Source: Cardinium endosymbiont cEper1 of Encarsia pergandiella (GTDB taxonomy: Bacteria; Bacteroidota; Bacteroidia; Cytophagales; Amoebophilaceae). Taken from it: DNA of 64,000 bases. Below, one piece after another: positions 54,322 through 63,762 of the stretch. Where the stretch lies: contig NC_018605.1 of NCBI RefSeq assembly GCF_000304455.1, forward strand, positions 661,779 to 725,778. The letters run 5' to 3'. The notes beneath the pieces were generated by a model. The model ran no database searches, was not told where the DNA came from, and was given only the letters and a program-made list of their open reading frames with translations. Position numbers and translations under genes: made by a program. Every line of letters starts with the position of its first letter. Positions within the stretch are counted from its first letter, which is position 1.

Positions 54322-56322
54322 ATGGCAAATCTTTGGATTGGGTGGTGGTATAATCTATTTCTTTTGGTTGTTATCCAATCATTTAATGCGTATGGAAACG
54401 AAAAAGCAGAAGAGATCTTTGAAAAAACACAAGAAGAAAAGGTGGACGCAACTACTACTTTTTTTATAACACCACGTGCCATAAAACAAAATTACAGAAG
54501 GTATCATCGCATCGACCGATCGGTAACGAAGATGGACCATTTTACAGTTGCAGAACGTCATCACTACAATTTTCAAGATCTGGGTAATCATTGGACAGCG
54601 GCTCAACATTTATTTTACAGGTTACCCCAACATATAGGTGCGACCTATGGCCTTTCCGCCTATGACTTTTACTTTCAACCACCTCAAGATATACGTTACT
54701 ACTATACTGCCAAAGCATATGCCTATTTTAATATTGTACTGGCCAATTTAGGTAGTTTCTTCTTTGATGGCTGTTATACCCAACGGCTCCTTAAAAACTG
54801 GCACATAGGCATCCATTTGCATGGTGCTATGACAGAAAAAGAATGGCCACATAGCAAAGATGATAAAATCATTAATGGGTTCCCCCATTTTGATATTTTT
54901 ACCCATATGAAAAGTTCAGATGAGTGCTATCATCTATTTATGAGTGGATCGAATATGCAGTATCTGACCAAAGAAACGGGTGGTGTACGTTCAAGCAAAA
55001 AAGAAAAAGATCAATTTAAGTTTGATGAAAAAAGTCCAAGTAAACGATATGCCTCTTCTTTCCCTTTGTTAGAAGAGGCATATATGCAAAACAAAATAGA
55101 CAAAAAAGTAATGCATAAAGATCTTAGACGTAGTTTTTACCTCTACCATCATTACGAGTTCAGTAAACCACTACAATTATACCATGAGTTCAACTATAAC
55201 CGTACCAACAATCTATGTACCATTAAAAATCTATACAAAACACTACTGGAGTGTATCTCTGAAGAAACGGATGAAGATGACAAAGAGGAAAACCGTGTGA
55301 CCATGCAATCCTTTGGCCATGAAATAGGAATTAAAGGAGATATAGAACGCCATAATCTATTTTATGCAGTACATTATACAATCGAATCCATTGATCTAGA
55401 ATATAATTTCTCTACGCCTAATCCCAAAACATACGACAGCCCTTTAAAGGACAAAAAATTAGCAAAAGAACACTATATAGGGGGTAATACGCGGTTGCAC
55501 TTTACCAACCATCGTACGCTTTATGTAGATGGCGCTTATCTATTGGAAAAAGGAGGCTATCATAAATTAAACATAGCTTACCAAGATAAATTTTTTAAAG
55601 TTTCCTGTCATACCATTAAGCATAAAGTGCCTTACATAGTATCCTATGGTTATAGCAGACACAGGTTATGGAAGAAGGATTTTATAGCGCCATCTGCACA
55701 AGCAATAGATGCAGCAGTATGGTATAAATGGCTCCATACAACCATTCATCCGATTTTATCGTTTAAAAGGCTAAACAACTATATTGGCTACCAGAAGGCC
55801 ATACTACCAGATAGAGCCGACCATTGTATATCGGAGCCTATACAGATCACTACCCCTATTTATCTTTTTTCTTTAGAGGGGAACTTAAATTTTTGCTTCT
55901 TTTCATACTTTCATTTTGACCACAATATTACCATACAATGGGACATCAGCAAGGGGGGAAAGCCTTTTAAAGGCTATACACCTCCTTATATGTACACAGG
56001 TCGTTATTACTATGCAAACCAGCCCTACGATAAAAAGATGGATATAGAAACAGGTATCAATGTACATTTTAAAGAGCTTTACTACGGAGATGGCTACGAT
56101 GTAATCGCACAGCAATTTTACCGCCAAAACCAATTTGCTACACAAGGACGCCCAATCATAGACCTATTTTACAATATCCGTATTAACAACTTAAAACTTT
56201 CTTTGAAATACAGCTTTATCAACGATTTTATGCATAAGCCATCTGCCTATTTTGCCACACCATTTTATCCTGGACTTAAAAAGGCAGCAGACATTGGTAT
56301 CCATTGGTCTTTTTTTGATTAG
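54322..56322 (+). CDS. Putative outer membrane porin (Porin_10-like)
   Basis: A 666-residue exported protein. The N-terminus has a signal peptide (WWYNLFLLVVIQSFNAYG). The body alternates short aromatic beta strands and loops over its whole length (AYAYFNIVLANLGSFFFDG, YHLFMSGSNMQYL, YGYSRHRLWKKDFI), ending in a strand that terminates in WSFFD. Size and texture match the putative porin group (Porin_10) common in Bacteroidetes. It would allow small solutes across the outer membrane. The match is by texture, not by a long conserved motif. Confidence 0.7.
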   Translation: MANLWIGWWYNLFLLVVIQSFNAYGNEKAEEIFEKTQEEKVDATTTFFITPRAIKQNYRRYHRIDRSVTKMDHFTVAERHHYNFQDLGNHWTAAQHLFYRLPQHIGATYGLSAYDFYFQPPQDIRYYYTAKAYAYFNIVLANLGSFFFDGCYTQRLLKNWHIGIHLHGAMTEKEWPHSKDDKIINGFPHFDIFTHMKSSDECYHLFMSGSNMQYLTKETGGVRSSKKEKDQFKFDEKSPSKRYASSFPLLEEAYMQNKIDKKVMHKDLRRSFYLYHHYEFSKPLQLYHEFNYNRTNNLCTIKNLYKTLLECISEETDEDDKEENRVTMQSFGHEIGIKGDIERHNLFYAVHYTIESIDLEYNFSTPNPKTYDSPLKDKKLAKEHYIGGNTRLHFTNHRTLYVDGAYLLEKGGYHKLNIAYQDKFFKVSCHTIKHKVPYIVSYGYSRHRLWKKDFIAPSAQAIDAAVWYKWLHTTIHPILSFKRLNNYIGYQKAILPDRADHCISEPIQITTPIYLFSLEGNLNFCFFSYFHFDHNITIQWDISKGGKPFKGYTPPYMYTGRYYYANQPYDKKMDIETGINVHFKELYYGDGYDVIAQQFYRQNQFATQGRPIIDLFYNIRINNLKLSLKYSFINDFMHKPSAYFATPFYPGLKKAADIGIHWSFFD

Positions 56323-56436
56323 GCCTATATTTGTAGTAGTGTGTCAAAGCTAAATAGATCATCGTCTAACATTTTTTTGAAAAATTCCTTGTAACTGCGT
56401 ACCTTAGCATAGATAAATATTTAGCCCCAATTGCTT

Positions 56437-57495
56437 ATGTTACCCTATAGATTATTTAGCATATTTCATGCCATCCTAAAGGAGCAGATGGCATCAAAAA
56501 AAGTTGTTTGGGTAAAATACCTATTGGCTTTTATCCTATCTTGGCCATCTTTTAGTGGCCATCCCACATCGCCACAAGCTAAAAATCCAGTTATGGAGCA
56601 TGTTGCAGATGCCCATAGTTGGCACTTTGCCACCATTGCTAGAAAACACATTGAACTATACCTACCCGTTATACTGTATTCTTCAGATAAAGGTATAGAG
56701 TGTTTCTCCTCTGCCCATTTTTATGATAAAAACCACCAGCCTACTCCATTTTGTGGCTACTTTCTTTCGAATCAAAAAATTCATCCGCTAGATCCAAGCC
56801 GATCTGTTTTAGATCTGTCTATTACAAAAAACATAGCAGCTATGTTTTTAAGTATGGTACTCCTAATAAGCGGACTGCTATGGATGGCAAACAGCTATAG
56901 GCGGGCCCCACTTGCTCCACCCAAAGGATGGTTGGCTTGTATAGATTTAATCATATCTTTTATAAAAAATGAAATAGCCCTGCCTAACATAGGCCCGCAA
57001 CACTATAGAAGATTTTTACCTTATCTGTTAACCATTTTTTGCTTTATATGGCTTAATAATCTTTTGGGGCTATTGCCAGGTGGTGCCAATGTAACAGGGA
57101 GCATTTCAGTCACCTTGGTGCTGGCTGCTTTTACTATGCTGATCACTATTTTCAACGGTAATAAATCCTATTGGCGCCATATATTTAAGCCAGAAGGGGT
57201 ACCAAATTGGCTGTTGCCTATTATGATGCCAATAGAAATTTTGGGGATTTTCACAAAGTTTTTTTCGCTTATGGTCCGGTTATTCACCAACATTACAGCC
57301 GGTCACATCATTTTATTAAGTATCATAGGACTTGTGTTTAGCATGAAAAGTATATGCATCGGCTTTATGGTCAGTCTACCTTTCGGAGTCTTTATGTTTT
57401 TGCTAAAATTGCTCGTTGCATTTTTACAAGCCTATGTTTTTACACTGCTTTCTGCCATTTACCTGGGACAAGCTGTTGATGAAGGCAACCATTAA
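56437..57495 (+). CDS. atpB: ATP synthase F0 subunit a
   Basis: Subunit a forms the ion channel of the F-type ATP synthase with the c ring. The 352-residue product has the essential arginine in LMVRLFTNITAGHIILL, the QAYVFTLLSAIYLGQAV segment at the end, and five or six membrane helices. The long N-terminal extension with the segment HIELYLPVILYSSDKGIE is the usual Bacteroidetes form. The ATG at 56437 is taken; a later ATG at 56488 begins a signal-like segment and could be the true start. First gene of the ATP synthase cluster. Confidence 0.92.
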   Translation: MLPYRLFSIFHAILKEQMASKKVVWVKYLLAFILSWPSFSGHPTSPQAKNPVMEHVADAHSWHFATIARKHIELYLPVILYSSDKGIECFSSAHFYDKNHQPTPFCGYFLSNQKIHPLDPSRSVLDLSITKNIAAMFLSMVLLISGLLWMANSYRRAPLAPPKGWLACIDLIISFIKNEIALPNIGPQHYRRFLPYLLTIFCFIWLNNLLGLLPGGANVTGSISVTLVLAAFTMLITIFNGNKSYWRHIFKPEGVPNWLLPIMMPIEILGIFTKFFSLMVRLFTNITAGHIILLSIIGLVFSMKSICIGFMVSLPFGVFMFLLKLLVAFLQAYVFTLLSAIYLGQAVDEGNH

Positions 57496-57565
57496 TAGGG
57501 TTGTATTGCTTAATATTTTATATATTTACCTATCCTCTTTATTTAACAATTAAACAAATTTTTTT

Positions 57566-57790
57566 ATGTTGGTTCTATTAGATCTATTTAGTGCGGGAAT
57601 TGGTGCAGGTATTATTGCCTTAGGCGCAGGCATTGGGATTGGTAAAATTGGAGCCGCTGCGATGGAAGCTATAAGCAGACAGCCAGAGATGAGCGGAAAG
57701 ATTCAAACTGCCATGATTATTGCTTGTGCACTTATTGAAGGAGTTGCCCTATTTGGCGTACTAATTTGTCTTTTGATTGCTAACAAATAG
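57566..57790 (+). CDS. atpE: ATP synthase F0 subunit c
   Basis: A 74-residue, two-helix ring subunit. The N-terminal helix is rich in G and I (GAGIIALGAGIGIGKIGAAAMEAISRQPE). The ion-binding glutamate lies in the second helix, CALIEGVALFGVLI. The context EG, not ES or ET with an upstream Q-rich site, suggests proton rather than sodium coupling, though this is an inference. Confidence 0.95.
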   Translation: MLVLLDLFSAGIGAGIIALGAGIGIGKIGAAAMEAISRQPEMSGKIQTAMIIACALIEGVALFGVLICLLIANK

Positions 57791-57840
57791 TATGGGTTTA
57801 GTCAACTTGGCTAGTCTATTTTCTTACAACTATAGCTTTT

Positions 57841-58347
57841 ATGACTTTAATAACGCCAGATTTTGGTATTATATTTTGGCAAACCATAACTTTTTTAGTC
57901 GTCCTTTTGGTATTATCTAAATTTGCCTGGAGGCCTATTTTAGAAATCCTAAAAGCACGAGAAGATGCAGTAGCCCATGCGGTATATAAAATCACTGAGG
58001 CAAAAGTATTAATCAAGCAACTAGAGGAGGACCGAGCCAAACTTATAGAAGAAGCCCATCTAGAACGTGCACGTATTGTTGGTGAAGCGCTGGTTACCCA
58101 ACGGGCCATTATTGATCAAGCACATCAAGAAGCTTTAGTCCTAAAAGAACGTTTATTGGCAGAAGCTAAAGTAGCCATAACTAGAGAAGAAGAACGTGCC
58201 CTTGAAACAGTTAAAGCCAATGTTGGCTCACTAGTTGTTCAAATTACTGAAAAATTATTGGTCAAAGAATTAAGTCAAGATTCATCCCAATGGGCGCTAA
58301 TAGAACGACTCATGGCAAATAAACTGCCTCATGCATACAAACCCTGA
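57841..58347 (+). CDS. atpF: ATP synthase F0 subunit b
   Basis: A 168-residue stalk subunit with one N-terminal membrane helix (FGIIFWQTITFLVVLLVLSKFAWRPILEIL) and a long helical, charged remainder rich in A, E, K and R. This matches subunit b, which links F0 to F1. It follows atpE by 50 bases and is followed 3 bases later by atpH. Confidence 0.92.
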   Translation: MTLITPDFGIIFWQTITFLVVLLVLSKFAWRPILEILKAREDAVAHAVYKITEAKVLIKQLEEDRAKLIEEAHLERARIVGEALVTQRAIIDQAHQEALVLKERLLAEAKVAITREEERALETVKANVGSLVVQITEKLLVKELSQDSSQWALIERLMANKLPHAYKP

Positions 58348-58350
58348 TCT

Positions 58351-58890
58351 ATGTTAAAAAAAAAGAAGATAGCAGCACGATATGCTAGCCTGTTTTTAGC
58401 CCAAGCCATTCAAGATAACATACTAACAAGTATACATAATGACCTTTCTTTTTTGCAAAACCAGTTTAGGGACTGTCCTCTACTAGATAGATTACTGAAT
58501 AATCCTACTATACCCCGTTCTGGAAAACGAAAACTACTTGAAAAAATTTCTACACAGCCCCTTAGCCCTATGCTATGGAGGTTTCTTAAAATCATCATTG
58601 ATCAAAATCAAATTGGTTTACTAAAGGAAATTTTAACTGCTTTTTGGGTAGCCTATCGTAGCTATATGGGCATTCAATCTGCCCTTTTAACAACTGCCAC
58701 GGCTTTACCAGAAGCTTTGATCAAGCAATTAACAGAAGAGGTAAAAAAATGGGTGTCCTGTAAAGAAGTAGTAATGAAACAACAAATTGATCCCTGTATT
58801 ATTGGAGGATACATTCTTCAAATGGGCACATTAAAATTAGACAGAAGCATACAGCACGCGCTACACACCCTACAAAACTGTTTGGGATAG
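58351..58890 (+). CDS. atpH: ATP synthase F1 subunit delta
   Basis: A 179-residue F1 subunit that joins b to the alpha3beta3 head. Segments seen are ARYASLFLAQA near the start, SGKRKLLEKI near residue 55, and the C-terminal VMKQQIDPCIIGGYILQMGTLKLDRSIQHAL, matching the delta family end. Start is ATG 58351, 3 bases after atpF stops. Confidence 0.9.
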   Translation: MLKKKKIAARYASLFLAQAIQDNILTSIHNDLSFLQNQFRDCPLLDRLLNNPTIPRSGKRKLLEKISTQPLSPMLWRFLKIIIDQNQIGLLKEILTAFWVAYRSYMGIQSALLTTATALPEALIKQLTEEVKKWVSCKEVVMKQQIDPCIIGGYILQMGTLKLDRSIQHALHTLQNCLG

Positions 58891-58966
58891 CGTTAGTAAT
58901 AGATAGAGAAGCCTAGTTAAATGCAACCATACGCTATGGAGCAGACAAAATTATATAATTGAACCA

Positions 58967-60553
58967 ATGGCGCAAATAAATACAGATGCGGTTACTGCAA
59001 TACTCAAAGCACAACTAGCCAATTTTAAAACAGAAGCTGAACTAGCAGAAACAGGTATAGTCGTTCAATCTGGTGATGGCGTAGTCCGCATCTACGGTCT
59101 TTTACATGCACAAGCAGGAGAGTTACTATCTTTTTCCAATGGATCAAAAGGATTAGCGTTAAACTTAGAAGAGCATATGGTAGGTGCCGTTATTTTAGGA
59201 GAGGCTAATTCCATCAAAGAGGGAGATGTAGTAACGCGAACCAAAAATGTCGCCTCCATTCGAGTAGGCGAAGGATTACTAGGTCGTGTGGTGGATACCC
59301 TTGGCTTACCGATAGATGGCAAAGGTCCTATTATTGGGGAAACTTTTGAAATGGCGCTAGAACGGAACGGTCCTGGTGTAATCTACCGTCAACCAGTAGA
59401 TGCACCCCTCCAAACAGGACTAAAAGCCATTGATGCAATGATTCCAATTGGCAAAGGACAACGAGAGCTTATTATTGGAGATAGGCAATCTGGTAAAACC
59501 TCTATTGCCCTAGACACCATTATCCATCAACGTAAATTATTTGAGCAAGGGAAGCCTATTTATTGTATTTATGTAGCCATTGGTCAAAAAGCATCGGCTA
59601 TAGCCAACGTAGTAGACATTTTAACCCGCCATGGTGCAATGGCCTATACCACGATCGTAGCAGCCCCTTCTTCTGCTTCCGCGCCCATGCAATCTTTTGC
59701 CCCCTTTGCAGGCGCAGCTATTGGTGAATTTTTTAGAGATACAGGCAGAGATGCACTGGTTATCTATGATGACCTTTCCAAACAGGCTGTTGCGTACAGA
59801 GAATTATCCTTACTATTAAGAAGGCCACCTGGCCGGGAAGCTTTTCCTGGTGATATTTTTTACCTACATGCCCGTTTACTAGAACGAGCAGCACGCATTA
59901 TTGCCAACGATGCAATGGCTGCTTCTATGGAAGCGATTCCTTATGGCTTAGTTGGAAAAGTCAAAGGTGGCGGATCGCTTACCGCGTTGCCGATTATAGA
60001 GACCCAAATGGGTGACGTATCGGCTTATATTCCTACCAACGTTATTTCGATTACGGACGGGCAAATATTTTTAGAAATGAATTTATTCAACGCAGGCATC
60101 AAACCTGCCATTAACGTTGGCATTTCTGTATCCCGCATTGGCGGTGCTGCACAAATCAGGGCGATTAAAAAAGTGGCTGCTACCTTAAAATTGGACCAAG
60201 CACAATTTGCTGAGTTAGAAGCTTTTTCAAAATTTAGTGCTGATTTAGATGCCACTACCAAAAAAGCTATCGACAGAGGTCGTAAAAACCAAGAATTGCT
60301 TAAGCAAAATTTGCATACGCCTATGCCGATAGAAGAGCAAGTTGCCATTCTATATATAGCTATGAATGGGTACTTGGATACCGTTCCACTGGATCAGCTT
60401 AAACCATTTGAAAAAGAATTTTTAGCCCTATTGCGCGGCCAACACCCTACTATGCTTACCACTATTACAGCAGGAAAGTGGGAAACGCAAATGGCCGAAG
60501 TACTAGTAGCAGCAGCAGCGCCTCTTGTAACAAAATATAGTGCTAAAAAATAA
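58967..60553 (+). CDS. atpA: ATP synthase F1 subunit alpha
   Basis: A 528-residue regulatory head subunit. Walker A is [15 protein letters not shown] near residue 170. Family segments include [72 protein letters not shown] and [11 protein letters not shown]. The length is normal. Beta and epsilon are not downstream in this window; in Bacteroidetes they often lie elsewhere. Confidence 0.97.
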   Translation: MAQINTDAVTAILKAQLANFKTEAELAETGIVVQSGDGVVRIYGLLHAQAGELLSFSNGSKGLALNLEEHMVGAVILGEANSIKEGDVVTRTKNVASIRVGEGLLGRVVDTLGLPIDGKGPIIGETFEMALERNGPGVIYRQPVDAPLQTGLKAIDAMIPIGKGQRELIIGDRQSGKTSIALDTIIHQRKLFEQGKPIYCIYVAIGQKASAIANVVDILTRHGAMAYTTIVAAPSSASAPMQSFAPFAGAAIGEFFRDTGRDALVIYDDLSKQAVAYRELSLLLRRPPGREAFPGDIFYLHARLLERAARIIANDAMAASMEAIPYGLVGKVKGGGSLTALPIIETQMGDVSAYIPTNVISITDGQIFLEMNLFNAGIKPAINVGISVSRIGGAAQIRAIKKVAATLKLDQAQFAELEAFSKFSADLDATTKKAIDRGRKNQELLKQNLHTPMPIEEQVAILYIAMNGYLDTVPLDQLKPFEKEFLALLRGQHPTMLTTITAGKWETQMAEVLVAAAAPLVTKYSAKK

Positions 60554-60613
60554 AGAAAGAGGCGATGGCAGTACGCTTCGAGATTACAATAACAGTAAAG
60601 CAATCTGATTACT

Positions 60614-61522
60614 ATGGCACATCTTAAAGAAGTAGTAGACCGCATCAATCTGATAGCCTTTACCCAACAAATCACCAAAGCCATGAAAATGGTATCTGCT
60701 TCGAAATTGCATAAGATCCAGCAGGTGCTATTTCCTTTAAAAACATATGCCACCCAACATAATGCATTGTTGCATGCTGCACTTCAAAATATAGATGAAT
60801 CCCATCCAGTCCACCATTTAAGCCAAAAAAAGATAGAACAGCGGCTCTTATTGGTAGTGGTTGCCTCCAATCGAGGATTGTGTGGTGCATTTAATAAAAA
60901 TGTACTCAGAGGCGCATATGAACATATTACAAGACGCCAACAAGCGTCATCTATCCCTGTAGAAGTGTTGACAATTGGTAAAAAAGCCCATCAGTTTTTT
61001 AAAAAGTCCAATATACCTATTATAGAAGCGTATGTTGATCTTTTATCAAAACCGAATGATCAATCCAGTGCTGAGCTGACTACCTATTGTATAGAAGCCT
61101 TTCAGCAAAACAGCTATAGTGAAATTGCATTGGTTTATACTGCTTTTAAAAATTCTGGCAAACAAGAAGTAACTGTGTTGCCTTTTTTACCTTTTTTACC
61201 TTTTTTACCTTTTTTGCCTGATATAGAAGCAACATATAAGCAAACCACCCGCCAACCACACCAGTATATCTACGAACCTTCCCAAGCGCTATTGATTGCA
61301 CAGCTTATCCCCGAAGTACTCAACCATAAAATCATGCATATGCTGATTGAATCCAGTGCCAGTGAACATGCAGCAAGAATGGTTACGATGAGCCAAGCAA
61401 CCGACAATGCAAACGACCTTTTAAAAGCACTTCGTATCAGCTACAATAGAACAAGGCAAGCATTGATCACAAGCGCACTAGCAGAAATCACAAGTGGTGC
61501 AGAAGCATTGGCAGAAGCTTAA
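60614..61522 (+). CDS. atpG: ATP synthase F1 subunit gamma with PFL repeat
   Basis: The rotating central shaft. The 302-residue protein has the N-terminal helix (KEVVDRINLIAFTQQITKAMKMVSASKLHK), a Rossmann-like middle (LLLVVVASNRGLCGAFNKNV) and the C-terminal helix with MVTMSQATDNANDLLKALRISYNRTRQALIT and ITEI-like end (LAEITSGAEAL). Just before the C-terminal helix, residues about 188-202 read LPFLPFLPFLPFLPD, from four copies of a 9-bp DNA unit. Homologues have a short variable loop here. Otherwise the length is normal. Confidence 0.93.
   Translation: MAHLKEVVDRINLIAFTQQITKAMKMVSASKLHKIQQVLFPLKTYATQHNALLHAALQNIDESHPVHHLSQKKIEQRLLLVVVASNRGLCGAFNKNVLRGAYEHITRRQQASSIPVEVLTIGKKAHQFFKKSNIPIIEAYVDLLSKPNDQSSAELTTYCIEAFQQNSYSEIALVYTAFKNSGKQEVTVLPFLPFLPFLPFLPDIEATYKQTTRQPHQYIYEPSQALLIAQLIPEVLNHKIMHMLIESSASEHAARMVTMSQATDNANDLLKALRISYNRTRQALITSALAEITSGAEALAEA
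61181..61216 (+). repeat. Four copies of a 9-bp repeat inside atpG
   Basis: CCTTTTTTA is repeated three times, then once as CCTTTTTTG, in frame. It encodes PFL in each unit. A frame-preserving microsatellite in an essential gene is unusual. Confidence 0.9.
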
Positions 61523-61844
61523 AAAAAGTGATAAACTACTTTTGACCAAAAAGATGATAGCTTTTCTAGTTCATCAAAAAACAGGTGAAATTTTTTAGTT
61601 GATTGCTGTATCCCATAACTACAACTTCTAGCTACACCAAACAGATACACCACTTCCGCTATTTAAAATAAATAAAGCTAAGCATTTGGAATATATTAGA
61701 AATATACTTAGTATTGCTTTGGTAGGAAGATTAGTTGTAATCAGTTATAAAGTATAAAACTTAAAGCTTTATGTTTTTAACATTTTTTTATTATGCAGCT
61801 ATATTTTCAAGTTAAGAAATAATCATCCAAGCATACACAGACTG
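61523..61844. other. Leader region upstream of the first lipoprotein gene
   Basis: About 320 bases with no supported gene. It contains a segment at 61585-61648 that resembles 62503-62564 upstream of the second lipoprotein gene (both include CTACAACTT, TAGCTACA and AACAGATA). The rest is AT-rich and unremarkable. Probably the promoter and 5' untranslated part. Confidence 0.5.
61585..61648 (+). repeat. Duplicated leader segment, copy 1
   Basis: Similar to 62503-62564: both have GTG-AATTTT, a GCTGTAT or GCTATAT block, CTACAACTTNTAGCTACA, and end AACAGATA. Its position before both paralogous lipoprotein genes suggests the leader was duplicated with the gene, or is a conserved regulatory element. 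Confidence 0.6.
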
Positions 61845-62087
61845 ATGAAAAATAACATAAAAAAATTCGTATACGGCTCCATAGTAGCGCTAAGCGCATA
61901 TAGCTGTTTTGACAAACCGACCCCTCCAAATAACACTAACCATTCAGGTAATAAAAAATTGAAAGAAGGTGGATCGAAAAATCTAGATGCTTCAACAAAA
62001 ATTGGCACAGCAACAAATGGAGCAGCAGCAACAAACGGAACAGTAACAGCAACAGAAAACGGAACAGAAACAAGACGATCTAAATAA
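61845..62087 (+). CDS. Small lipoprotein, paralogue of the collagen-like gene, probably truncated
   Basis: An 80-residue exported lipoprotein. The start MKNNIKKFVYGSIVALSAYSC has a signal segment with a lipobox cysteine (AYSC), much like the collagen-like gene at 62726. The rest is hydrophilic and rich in N, T, K and G. After the stop the same frame continues to 62150 (ILNEKNASKIV), and another frame from about 62157 to 62224 reads VVELTDKTRKVNELLDKAL, which looks like a lost C-terminal helix. So the gene may be a shortened version of a longer protein. Confidence 0.65.
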   Translation: MKNNIKKFVYGSIVALSAYSCFDKPTPPNNTNHSGNKKLKEGGSKNLDASTKIGTATNGAAATNGTVTATENGTETRRSK

Positions 62088-62279
62088 ACAAACAAAGAAA
62101 TCAGGAAAGGAGGCATCTTAAATGAGAAAAATGCATCAAAGATAGTATAGTAGTAGAACTGACAGATAAAACTAGAAAAGTAAACGAACTACTAGATAAA
62201 GCTTTAACAAATAACACTATATAAGCTTATTGTTTTTTCCATTTCTTACTCTTTGGTGATTATAGTAAAAACCATCCCT

Positions 62280-62316
62280 AAAAGTTATCGGGAATTGAAT
62301 TACCGATAACTTTTTA
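62280..62316 (+). terminator. Rho-independent terminator
   Basis: Perfect 12-bp arms AAAAGTTATCGG (62280-62291) and CCGATAACTTTT (62303-62314) with an 11-base loop, followed by more T. It lies downstream of the first lipoprotein gene and its remnant tail, and so separates the two paralogous transcripts. Confidence 0.8.
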
Positions 62317-62725
62317 ATTAGCAAATACAATATAGATATATTGTTTTATTATAAAATGCTGCAGATTATATAAGTATACCTTAAGAAGGGTGAGGGTATT
62401 GAATATTTTTTTATGATATTCCTAAAACTCACTAAATAAACACAAAATTTTAGCAAAAAAACTATAAATAAGTTAAAAAACTTACTAGTTTTCCAAAGTT
62501 AAGTGGAATTTTACCTGCTCTGCTATATCACCATAGCTACAACTTATAGCTACATAAACAGATAAAAATTTTTATCAATGTATCTATTTTGATAAAATTA
62601 AAAATATATTTAATTTTATTTAAACTTTTCTAAAAATAAAGAAATAAGTTTGAAGTATTTATACATTTATACTTAAAATAATACTTTAAGCTAAGTACAA
62701 CAACGACTAAACATAGATTAAAACA
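62317..62725. other. Gene-free leader before the collagen-like lipoprotein
   Basis: About 410 AT-rich bases with no supported gene. It contains the second copy of the duplicated leader (62503-62564) and long A/T runs to the start codon at 62726. Confidence 0.45.
62503..62564 (+). repeat. Duplicated leader segment, copy 2
   Basis: Partner of 61585-61648. Here the shared blocks are GTGGAATTTT, GCTATAT, CTACAACTTATAGCTACA and AACAGATA. The spacing to the downstream ATG differs (162 versus 197 bases). Confidence 0.6.
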
Positions 62726-63736
62726 ATGAAAAACAACATAAAAACTTTCCTATATGGCTCTATGCTATCTTTAACTACATCTAGCTGTTTCGATAACGCG
62801 ACCTCTCCAAATAGGGTTAAGGATTCAGGTAATGCCAAATCTCAAGGAAGCACCTTGCAGCAAAGCGCAAATGCTTCAAAAGGAATAAAAGAACTAGAAC
62901 TAGAACTAGACGGAGCACCAGGACCGCAAGGAGCACCAGGACCGCAAGGAGAGAAAGGGCCACAAGGAGAACAAGGGCCACAAGGAGAGAAAGGACCGCA
63001 AGGAGAGAAAGGGCCACAAGGAGAACAAGGGCCACAAGGAGAGAAAGGGCCACAAGGAGAACAAGGGCCACAAGGAGAGAAAGGGCCACAAGGAGAACAA
63101 GGGCCACAAGGAGAGAAAGGGCCACAAGGAGAACAAGGGCCACAAGGAGAACAAGGGCCACAAGGAGAGAAAGGGCCACAAGGAGAACAAGGGCCACAAG
63201 GAGAGAAAGGGCCACAAGGAGAACAAGGGCCACAAGGAGAGAAAGGGCCACAAGGAGAACAAGGGCCACAAGGAGAACAAGGGCCACAAGGAGAGAAAGG
63301 GCCACAAGGAGAACAAGGGCCACAAGGAGAGAAAGGGCCACAAGGAGAGAAAGGGCCACAAGGAGAACAAGGGCCACAAGGAGAACAAGGGCCACAAGGA
63401 GAGAAAGGGCCACAAGGAGAGAAAGGGCCACAAGGAGAGAAAGGGCCACAAGGAGAGAAAGGGCCACAAGGAGAACAAGGGCCACAAGGAGAACAAGGGC
63501 CACAAGGAGAACAAGGGCCACAAGGAACCCAGGGCTACAAGGAGAGAAAGGGCCAGATAGACCGCAAGGACCACCAGGAGAACAAGGAGAAACAGGAAGC
63601 ACCGATAGTAAAAACAACACCAACAACCGAAGCACAAATAGAAACAGAAGATAAAGTAACAAGCCCAACAGATATAGACAGCAAGCTCAATGGAAGTAAC
63701 AGACAACAAAGAGGAAGAGGAAGAGGAAAAAGCTAA
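62726..63736 (+). CDS. Collagen-like lipoprotein with a frameshifted C-terminus
   Basis: A 336-residue exported protein. The N-terminus [21 protein letters not shown] has a lipobox cysteine (SSSC-type). A linker follows, then a GAPGPQGAP start and 32 units of GPQGEK or GPQGEQ, the G-X-Y pattern of bacterial collagen-like proteins, at residues about 72-263. After GPQGTQG the frame gives [17 protein letters not shown], which breaks the G-X-Y rule. In the frame obtained by adding one base near 63535, the pattern goes on as [24 protein letters not shown] and stops at 63652. So one lost base likely gave a new tail (ending [11 protein letters not shown]). The protein is surface-exposed in type and may form triple helices that bind host partners. 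Confidence 0.88.
   Translation: MKNNIKTFLYGSMLSLTTSSCFDNATSPNRVKDSGNAKSQGSTLQQSANASKGIKELELELDGAPGPQGAPGPQGEKGPQGEQGPQGEKGPQGEKGPQGEQGPQGEKGPQGEQGPQGEKGPQGEQGPQGEKGPQGEQGPQGEQGPQGEKGPQGEQGPQGEKGPQGEQGPQGEKGPQGEQGPQGEQGPQGEKGPQGEQGPQGEKGPQGEKGPQGEQGPQGEQGPQGEKGPQGEKGPQGEKGPQGEKGPQGEQGPQGEQGPQGEQGPQGTQGYKERKGQIDRKDHQENKEKQEAPIVKTTPTTEAQIETEDKVTSPTDIDSKLNGSNRQQRGRGRGKS
62939..63514 (+). repeat. 32 copies of an 18-bp collagen-coding repeat
   Basis: Two alternating 18-bp units, GGGCCACAAGGAGAACAA and GGGCCACAAGGAGAGAAA, with the first copies starting GGACCG. They encode GPQGEQ and GPQGEK. Order of the two types is irregular. The unit is a multiple of three, so length change keeps the frame. Near-identity at the DNA level, beyond what protein selection requires, suggests recent expansion by slippage or recombination. 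Confidence 0.95.
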
Positions 63737-63762
63737 CAATAAAAAGAAGAAGAATAAAAATC

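Noticed and set aside
62817..63739. Minus-strand frames of leucine and serine repeats over the collagen array
   Set aside because: Shadow of the collagen repeat; no start context, no domain and no neighbour logic.
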